Source: an uncultured Planctomycetaceae bacterium (GTDB lineage: Bacteria > Planctomycetota > Planctomycetia > Pirellulales > Pirellulaceae). Taken from it: 14,179 bases of DNA. The DNA lies in assembly GCA_903927685.1 (NCBI GenBank), contig CAIYOB010001171.1, positions 1 to 14,179 of the forward strand, given 5' to 3'. This document shows positions 7,419 to 12,785 of the stretch, piece after piece. The position numbers and the translations under genes were made by a program. The notes under the pieces were generated by a model. It was given only the letters and a program-made list of their open reading frames with translations, was not told the DNA's origin and did no database searches. Position 1 is the stretch's first letter, and each line of letters begins with the position of its first letter.

Positions 7419-8759
7419 CTATTTCGGCAGCTTGGGTTTCTTTCCGTCCTTCTTGCCCTCCGCCGCGGCCGCATCCTTGGCGACGACCGGCGGGAATCCG
7501 TTCAATTGACGCCAGATCTCGTAGCCCAGCGTGACGCGGCTGAGCATGACCCAGCCGTTGGCGCGGACGCCCTGCCGCAGGAACCGCTCGGAGGGCCAAG
7601 GGTCCTCACGCTCCTGCTTGACCAACAAGCGGAATTTGCCCGTTCCGTCGTCCGTCGCGTCGATGGAGGTCACCTGTCCGCCGAACGTGCCCACGGCGAC
7701 CGACGGCCAGCCGGCGAATTGGACCGCGGGCCAGCCTTCGAATTGCATCCGCACATGGTCGCCGGGGCGGACCAGCGGCGTATCGTTGCCGGAGACCCAC
7801 AGTTCAACCGCTCGTTCCGCGCTGTCGGGGACAAGCGTGAACAGGTCGTCGCCTTCCTTGACCGCCTGGCCACGCTCGAAAACCGGCATCCGGAACAGGG
7901 TGCCGTCGCGCGGGGCGGTAATCACCAAGCGGTCCATTTCTCCCAGCTTGATCTCCACGTCCCGCAACTCCTTCTGAGTTGTCGCCACCTGGCCGGCGGC
8001 GTCCTCGCGCATCGCGCGGGCATACTCGACCTTCGTCTGACCTTCGCGGCGTTTCTGTTCCAATTCGTGCCGCTTGGCTGCCAGCTCCTTTTCGGCGCCG
8101 ATCACCTCCTGCCGCACCGACTCCAATTCGGCCCGCGCCACGTCCCATTCCGACTTGAGTTTCTCGATTTCCTTTTCCGGCTTCAGACCCTTGTCAAACA
8201 GTCCTCGCTGCCGTTCGTAGTTGACCCGCGTCTGCCATTCCTTGGCCTCGTAACCGGGCACCAGGCCGCGCTTGCCATCCAGTTTTGCCTGCGCGGCCTC
8301 GACCAACTCCTGAGCCGCTCGGACGGCGTAGTCGCGGGCGGCGGCAAAGTCCTCGATGTTCTGTTCATAGACCTCGACTTTGGTCTGGGCCGTGGTCAGC
8401 TTGGTCTGCAGATCCTGCCGTTGGGCGGTCAGCTGTTCCACCAGATTCGCCGCCGAGGGCTGGATTTCCAGAATGAAGTCTCCTTGCTTGACCCGCGATC
8501 CTTCGACGAGCCCCTCGCCGACGTGCGCCACGACGCCCTTCGTCGGCGAGCTGACCGTCTGTTGCCGCTCCTGAGGGACATAAGCCACGACCTTGCCCGT
8601 GCCCCGGGCCGATTGTTGCCAAGGCAAGAGCAGCATCGCGCCGGCCGCGAACACAAGCAGCACGACCAAACCGTTGGCCAACCGCCGCGCGGTCCGCGAC
8701 GACTGCACTAGCTGCAACGCTGGCAGCGTCGTGTGGCCAGCGAACGGCACGCTCGACAT
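7419..8759 (-). CDS. HlyD-family periplasmic adaptor (membrane fusion protein)
   Basis: Links the inner-membrane ABC subunit to the outer-membrane channel. Of 446 residues, a short cytoplasmic N-terminus is followed by one membrane anchor (about 27-47, LANGLVVLLVFAAGAMLLLPW). Next come a biotinyl-lipoyl-like half (VSSPTKGVVAHVGEGLVEGSRVKQGDFILEI, 69-99), a long alpha-helical hairpin rich in Glu/Lys/Gln (about 104-272), and the second lipoyl half and beta-barrel (LVITAPRDGTLFRMPVFERGQAVKEGDDLFTLV, 278-310). EGWPAVQF...GWPSVAVGTFGG (341-361) and RQGVRANGWVMLSRV follow, and the C-terminus is a Lys-rich tail. The ATG at 8759 is chosen because a strong AGGAGG is 9 nt upstream (8769-8774); the longer reading to 8834 would overlap the ABC gene. 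It sits 55 bp after the ABC stop and 11 bp before the outer membrane factor, forming one operon. The Gly-Trp-Pro pair recalls, from memory, a planctomycete/proteobacterial adaptor subgroup. Confidence 0.9.
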   Translation of the reverse strand: MSSVPFAGHTTLPALQLVQSSRTARRLANGLVVLLVFAAGAMLLLPWQQSARGTGKVVAYVPQERQQTVSSPTKGVVAHVGEGLVEGSRVKQGDFILEIQPSAANLVEQLTAQRQDLQTKLTTAQTKVEVYEQNIEDFAAARDYAVRAAQELVEAAQAKLDGKRGLVPGYEAKEWQTRVNYERQRGLFDKGLKPEKEIEKLKSEWDVARAELESVRQEVIGAEKELAAKRHELEQKRREGQTKVEYARAMREDAAGQVATTQKELRDVEIKLGEMDRLVITAPRDGTLFRMPVFERGQAVKEGDDLFTLVPDSAERAVELWVSGNDTPLVRPGDHVRMQFEGWPAVQFAGWPSVAVGTFGGQVTSIDATDDGTGKFRLLVKQEREDPWPSERFLRQGVRANGWVMLSRVTLGYEIWRQLNGFPPVVAKDAAAAEGKKDGKKPKLPK

Positions 8760-8814
8760 CAGTCCCGTCCTCCTGTGTTCATCGTACCCAAGTGTCACAA
8801 GCGTTAAATCTTTT

Positions 8815-11025
8815 TCAACCGAAAGAGTCCGCATCCTCGCCGTGTGCCTCAGCAGCCGTTCGTCCCAGCGGCACCGCTTGTTCGCAGCGGTCGCTCACCC
8901 CGCGCCGCCCCGTGGCGATCAAGGTCGTCCACGGCCGGCCGGGGCCGAGCAGGTTGGCTAGCATGGCTTCCTGCATCTCGTCCGGCAACGCATCCAGCGT
9001 CCCGTCGATCAACAGCAACCGCGGCCGGCCGACCATCGCCCGGGCCAACATCAAACGCAGGGCCTGCGTGGTCGACAGCGGGGCGCCGTCGGTTTGCAGC
9101 ATCGTATTCAGTCCGTCGGGCAGTTCCAGCAGTTCGTCGACCAGGCCCACGGCGGCCAGCGCCTGGCGGACGTCCTGGGCGCTGACGTGGGGCCGATTCA
9201 AGCGCACGTTCTCGTCGATCGTCCCGTGGAAGATCTGGATCGTCCTCGCAACCGCCAAGTGCTCGCGCAACGAATCGACACGCAGTTCCCGCAGATCGAT
9301 GCCATCCAACTCCACGTGTCCGGACGTCGGCTGCCGGACGCCGCTCAATAGATCGATCAGGGTGCTCTTGCCGGATCCGGACGGGCCGAGCAACGCCACA
9401 CACTGGCCGGGCTGGACCTCGAAGCTCACACCGTGCAGTGCGGCGTGGGCCGAGTGCCCGCCATAGGCGTAGGCCACTTGCCGCACCGCGACGTGCGCCG
9501 GACCGGCGGCCGGCAAATGAAACAGCTTGTCATGCCGTTCGATGGGCAGGTCGAACAGGTGCCCCAGTTTGTCGACCGAGGCCAGCAGGTCGTAAAAAGT
9601 CTCCAGATGCTTGCCCATCTTGGCAAAGGACCCCACGATCACCGTCACGATCAATTCGGCGGCGACCAACTGGCCCAATGTCAGCTGGCCCTGGAGCACG
9701 AGCCAGCCCCCCAGCCCCAACAGCGCCGCGGCCACCGTCGCCTGCAAGCCCAGGGCGAACAGCAACTGGCGGAGGACAATCCGATAATGCGTCCTGCGGG
9801 CGTCCAGATAGTCGACCGTCAACCAGTCGGTGCGATCCAGGGCGAATTGATGCCCGGAATGCAGTTGAAACGCCAGGGGGTGCCGGACCAGCTCTTCCAG
9901 CCACTCCGCCACCGCATACTTGGCCCGGGACTCCCGCACAGCCGTTTTCGCCGCGCCCCGGCCGAGCCCAAAGGTGATGAAGGCGATCAGCATCAGCAGC
10001 ACGAGATCAAAGCCGAGCAGGAACGGATGGTAGAAGGCCAGCACGGCCATTCCCACCAAGGTCTGCAAGATGATCGAAACCGCGTCCAGCAGCAGCGAAC
10101 TGCAGGCCTTCTGGACGGTGGCGACCTCGAAGAACCGGTTGACGACTTCCGGGGCATAGGACCGGTCAAAGGCATCTCGCCGCACGCGCGGCATGCGGTA
10201 GGCCAGATCCGCGACCAGCCTCACGAACAGCCGCCGTTGCAGAATCTCCACGACGTAGAACAACAGGCCCCGCAGGGCTGCGGCGAAGGTCAGGAACGTG
10301 AACAGCAGGATGGCCAGCACGACGAGCGGCTGCAGATACCTCCCAAAAGCGACCGTGTTGACCAACGCTTCGACAGCGATCGGCGTGGCCAGCAGCAGCA
10401 CCCCGTCGATGATCGAAAACACGATGATCACCCACAGATCCTTGCGCTCGGGCAACATCAGGCCCCAGAGCCGGCTGTGCGGAGGCAGGTGGTGGCCGTC
10501 GCCGTGGCCCGGCAGATCGCCGTGCCCGTGCGCCGGGCCCGACACGGCGGGGCCGGGCAGCGCCGCCTGGCCCAGCACCCACGGGCACCGAGGGTCGGCC
10601 GCTTGTTGGGCCACCAGCCGCTGCAAGCCGTCGAGCGAGACCCAGGAGTCGGGTTTGTCCGAGCCCGGGTTCTTCACCCGCCAGCGCCGGCCGCGGGCCT
10701 CGCAGATCAGGAACCACGTCAGCGCGCCGTCGGCCTGTGCGACGCGTGTGGCGACCGGAATCCCTTGGCGGACAAAGGCCAGGGCTTCGTCCAGCGTGGA
10801 CTCCAGCAACTGAACCCGGAGCTCGATGCTCTCGCCGATTTCGACCAACCGCCGAGCCCAGGTCGCCGTGTCATCGCCGGGGATGGCCCGCTCGGCTTCG
10901 CCCAATCCACGTAGCGCCAAGACGCGATCGAATCGCAACTGGGCGGCCGTCGAGAATTCCTCCAGGATCTGGAGCGCCGCTTCGTGCTGGTTCTGCTGAC
11001 TCGGCTTGTCTGGCATCTCTGTCAT
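8815..11025 (-). CDS. ABC exporter (membrane + ATPase domain) with degenerate ATPase motifs
   Basis: A 736-residue type-I-secretion-like ABC half-transporter in the inner membrane. Residues 1-185 are an unassigned soluble region without the Cys-His pair of a C39 peptidase; it ends in a His-rich linker (166-183, six His). Residues about 186-480 are the six-helix membrane domain, beginning RLWGLMLPERKDLWVIIVFSIIDGVL and including the family-typical LFVRLVADLAYRMPRVRRDAF. Residues about 505-715 are the ATPase domain, with A-loop Tyr521 and Walker A GPSGSGKST (547-555). The remaining motifs are altered: the Q-loop Gln appears to be Arg594, the signature reads LSTTQ (650-654), Walker B LLLID is followed by Gly675 where the catalytic Glu should be, and the H-loop His is replaced in IATGRRG (703-709). 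It may bind ATP but hydrolyse poorly, or the family may use other residues. The ATG at 11025 has only a distant GGAG; ATG at 11016 is an alternative. First gene of the exporter operon. Confidence 0.9.
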   Translation of the reverse strand: MTEMPDKPSQQNQHEAALQILEEFSTAAQLRFDRVLALRGLGEAERAIPGDDTATWARRLVEIGESIELRVQLLESTLDEALAFVRQGIPVATRVAQADGALTWFLICEARGRRWRVKNPGSDKPDSWVSLDGLQRLVAQQAADPRCPWVLGQAALPGPAVSGPAHGHGDLPGHGDGHHLPPHSRLWGLMLPERKDLWVIIVFSIIDGVLLLATPIAVEALVNTVAFGRYLQPLVVLAILLFTFLTFAAALRGLLFYVVEILQRRLFVRLVADLAYRMPRVRRDAFDRSYAPEVVNRFFEVATVQKACSSLLLDAVSIILQTLVGMAVLAFYHPFLLGFDLVLLMLIAFITFGLGRGAAKTAVRESRAKYAVAEWLEELVRHPLAFQLHSGHQFALDRTDWLTVDYLDARRTHYRIVLRQLLFALGLQATVAAALLGLGGWLVLQGQLTLGQLVAAELIVTVIVGSFAKMGKHLETFYDLLASVDKLGHLFDLPIERHDKLFHLPAAGPAHVAVRQVAYAYGGHSAHAALHGVSFEVQPGQCVALLGPSGSGKSTLIDLLSGVRQPTSGHVELDGIDLRELRVDSLREHLAVARTIQIFHGTIDENVRLNRPHVSAQDVRQALAAVGLVDELLELPDGLNTMLQTDGAPLSTTQALRLMLARAMVGRPRLLLIDGTLDALPDEMQEAMLANLLGPGRPWTTLIATGRRGVSDRCEQAVPLGRTAAEAHGEDADSFG

Positions 11026-11129
11026 GGCGAAAATCTAACTCCGAGTTCCCTGAGCCATCGACATCTTCTTTCCAAGCAAGGACTTAGGGATTGGAAACCC
11101 GAGCCAAGGACCAACACCCTACCAAGGAT

Positions 11130-11158
11130 AGTATAGGGCATGGTAAATGCCTTGTTGA
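11130..11158 (-). promoter_or_regulatory. Candidate promoter for the ABC-HlyD-TolC operon
   Basis: On the minus strand TCAACA (11158-11153, 4 of 6) and TATACT (11135-11130, 5 of 6) are separated by 17 bp. The start would be near 11123, giving a leader of about 97 nt to the ABC ATG at 11025. A small inverted repeat GGCAT/ATGCC (11137-11151) fills most of the spacer and could be an operator, but five base pairs is weak evidence. Confidence 0.4.
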
Positions 11159-11201
11159 ACCGGTTCCTCGATCACGCGACGGGCAAGCCGGGCGAGTGGC
11201 C

Positions 11202-11229
11202 TTGTCTCGGCGAGCGATGCCGGTATAGT
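11202..11229 (+). promoter_or_regulatory. Candidate promoter for the small secreted-protein ORF
   Basis: TTGTCT (11202-11207, 4 of 6) and TATAGT (11224-11229, 5 of 6) are separated by 16 bp. Transcription would start near 11236 and run into the ORF at 11292. It is divergent from the exporter promoter candidate, with about 43 bp between the two -35 elements, so one regulator could act on both. Confidence 0.4.
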
Positions 11230-11291
11230 CTGGACTGACGCTAATTGTCGTGACGGTATCGATTCAGCCAATCGCCTCCGTTAGACGGATA

Positions 11292-11606
11292 ATGCCAGCA
11301 GTCCCACGAATTTGCATCCTGTCGCTCCTGCTGCTGGTCGCCTTGATCGGCGGCACGCCTGTGATCGAGCGAGCCGGCGGCACGGAAGCGGCCGAGTCGG
11401 AGTGCGCCACGGCGATAGGAGACGCCCCGTGCTTGGCGCCCGCCGCGTCGCGCTGGCGCTCCCGGACGGGGCCTCAGAGCAGACTTCGGGTGCCCGAGTT
11501 CGCGGCCCCGTACGCCCCGCAGCGACCGAGTCGGCGCGCAGGTCGCCCCCCCGGCGATGCCCGCCCCAGGCTGCCCAACGGACTGCCCGGGCCGTTGCGC
11601 ATTTGA
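11292..11606 (+). CDS. Putative small secreted protein, hypothetical
   Basis: I do not recognise this 104-residue ORF. It starts MPAVPRICILSLLLLVALIGG, a good Sec-type signal or membrane anchor of about 24 residues. The mature part has two Cys (ECATAIGDAPC) and a Pro/Arg-rich tail (about 60-104) that resembles no fold I know. In favour of a real gene: a promoter-like pair 63 bp before the ATG, the signal peptide, and mostly G or C at third codon positions. Against it: no clear Shine-Dalgarno, low-complexity tail, and overlapping open frames on both strands. A GTG at 11250 would add 14 residues. It is divergent from the exporter. With a Sec-like signal it would not be a typical type I substrate. 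Confidence 0.4.
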   Translation: MPAVPRICILSLLLLVALIGGTPVIERAGGTEAAESECATAIGDAPCLAPAASRWRSRTGPQSRLRVPEFAAPYAPQRPSRRAGRPPGDARPRLPNGLPGPLRI

Positions 11607-11914
11607 ACAGTCGCGAAGGAACCGTCGACGGACAATGTCGCCTTTCGCTCCGCGAAAGAACGCCCTTTCGCGGAGCGAAAGGCGAGAAAATCGCGGTGTT
11701 GTATTTGGATGGATGCTAACGACCGCCGGGAATCGTCGCCAGGCGATCTGGGGACGGGTCGCCAACCGGCTCCACCGTTCACCGTCGCTGCGGCGAACTG
11801 TCCTGCGCCACGCGTCGCCCCGGGGATGAACCGCTGTCTGCAACCAGCGCGCGGCACCCCGGAGCGCTGCCACCGGAAACTCGAACCTGCCATTTTTCCC
11901 TAAGGGGTGCTCCC
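11607..11914. other. 308-bp gap before carbonic anhydrase, no supported gene
   Basis: Apart from the 20-bp-arm palindrome at 11639-11684 nothing is supported here. The short open frames on both strands either run through the palindrome or have Pro/Arg-rich shadow-like composition. No clear promoter pair for the carbonic anhydrase gene was found by eye, although its ribosome site at 11902-11907 is good. Confidence 0.5.
11639..11684. repeat. Perfect 20-bp-arm palindrome (planctomycete-style dispersed repeat)
   Basis: The left arm 11639-11658 (begins CGCCTTTCGCTCC) and the right arm 11665-11684 (ends GGAGCGAAAGGCG) are exact reverse complements around a 6-nt loop AACGCC. The sequence would form a very stable stem in DNA or RNA. 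No U-run follows on either strand, so it is not a classical intrinsic terminator. Strings of this CTTTCGCGGAGCGAAAG type recur, from memory, in planctomycete genomes and give rise to spurious ORFs containing LSLRERxFFRGAKG. Confidence 0.85.
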
Positions 11915-12589
11915 ATGCAACAACTGGTCCAAGGCGTCCATCATTTTCAGAAAATCGGGTTTCGCGAACGGGAAGAGTTGTTCAAGCAACTGCAGCACCG
12001 GCAAACGCCGGAAGCCCTGTTAATCACCTGCGCCGACTCGCGGATCGTGCCGAACCTGATCACGAATTCAGAACCGGGTCAGCTGTTCATCGTCAGAAAC
12101 GTCGGGAACATTATTCCCTGCTATGGGACCAGCAATAATGGCGAGTTGGCCGCAGTCGAGTACGCGATTGTGGAATTGGGCATCGAAGACGTGATCGTCT
12201 GCGGCCACACGGGATGCGGTGCCATGCAGGCCCTGGTCAATTCCGCGACGGCGGTCGGCCCCAACCGAACGCCGCTGGTGGCGCACTGGCTGCGGCACGC
12301 CGATGCGACGCTCGAGATCATCCGCGAGCATTACGGGCATCTGCAGGGCCTCGCGCTGATCAACGCGGCAGCGGAGGAGAATGTGCTGGTCCAGTTGGAG
12401 CACTTGCGGACGTTGCCGGTCGTCGCCGCGCGGATCTCGACCGGCCGCGTGCGGTTGCACGGCTGGATGTACAAGATCGACAGCGGCGAGGTGTTCTACT
12501 ACGAGTCCGAAGTCGGCCAGTTCGTCAAATTCGGCGATGCCGGCTCGAACGGCGTGGAGCGGATGGTCGGTGGGCGCAGGACGGCTTGA
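11915..12589 (+). CDS. Beta-class carbonic anhydrase
   Basis: Interconverts CO2 and bicarbonate with a zinc centre, in the cytoplasm (no signal peptide). The 224-residue length is normal for the class. The diagnostic residues are present: Cys39, Asp41 and Arg43 in CADSRIVPNLI, and His98 and Cys101 in CGHTGCGAM, giving the Cys-His-Cys zinc site and the Asp-Arg dyad. VRNVGNIIPCYG (60-71) and the SNNGELAAVEYAIVELGIEDVIVCGH stretch are also typical. The ATG at 11915 follows AAGGGG (11902-11907) with a 7-nt spacer. The next gene, 196 bp downstream on the same strand, is a SulP transporter. That pairing suggests bicarbonate supply, although the palindromic element between them may separate their expression. 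Family assignment is secure. Confidence 0.96.
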   Translation: MQQLVQGVHHFQKIGFREREELFKQLQHRQTPEALLITCADSRIVPNLITNSEPGQLFIVRNVGNIIPCYGTSNNGELAAVEYAIVELGIEDVIVCGHTGCGAMQALVNSATAVGPNRTPLVAHWLRHADATLEIIREHYGHLQGLALINAAAEENVLVQLEHLRTLPVVAARISTGRVRLHGWMYKIDSGEVFYYESEVGQFVKFGDAGSNGVERMVGGRRTA

Positions 12590-12597
12590 CGTCCGCC

Positions 12598-12741
12598 TGG
12601 TGCGTTGTCCAACCTAAGAATTAGGGTTGGGTGGCTGGGGTCGAGCCACGAGGTACGAGTGGCGAGCCCCCAGTCTTTGCCACTGGGGGCTCGCGGCACT
12701 CGACCCCAGGCACCCCAGCATTTAGCCTGGACAACGCACTA
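12598..12741. repeat. ~140-bp nested palindromic element between carbonic anhydrase and SulP
   Basis: Three nested inverted repeats share one centre. The outer arms are GTGCGTTGTCCA (12600-12611) and TGGACAACGCAC (12728-12739), perfect over 12 bp and extendable by two bases with one mismatch. The middle arms are CTGGGGTCGAG (12635-12645) and CTCGACCCCAG (12699-12709). The inner arms are GCGAGCCCCCAGT (12662-12674) and ACTGGGGGCTCGC (12682-12694), with loop CTTTGCC. Partly matching sequence between the arms (CTAA, GGTGCC) makes the whole element one long imperfect hairpin. It begins about 10 bp after the carbonic anhydrase stop and ends 45 bp before the SulP ATG. No target-site duplication is evident and no protein is encoded. 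It is either a non-autonomous MITE-like element or a structural repeat. Confidence 0.85.
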
Positions 12742-12785
12742 GTCGGCTCCCCGGCAACCAACCGAGCAACTCGTGAAAGGCACTT

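Noticed and set aside
5713..8711. Long plus-strand open frames opposite the TolC and HlyD genes
   Set aside because: Mirror images of well-supported coding regions, with biased Arg/Gln/His composition and no family motifs.
9433..10914. Plus-strand 493-codon open frame opposite the ABC transporter
   Set aside because: Antisense shadow; the minus strand has Walker A and the six-helix membrane domain.
8815..11025. Bacteriocin-type exporter with C39 peptidase
   Set aside because: The N-terminal region has no catalytic Cys-His pair in the expected context and no double-glycine leader peptide is encoded nearby.
11639..11684. Rho-independent terminator
   Set aside because: Strong stem but no T-tract on the 3' side in either direction, so classed as a repeat; termination by another route is not excluded.
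11241..11873. Minus-strand 210-codon open frame
   Set aside because: Passes through the perfect palindrome (LSLRERAFFRGAKGD), has Arg/Ala/Gly-rich composition and no domain; it is a repeat-derived spurious ORF.
12598..12741. Insertion sequence
   Set aside because: Too short to encode a transposase, with no clear target duplication; kept only as a MITE-like or structural palindromic repeat.
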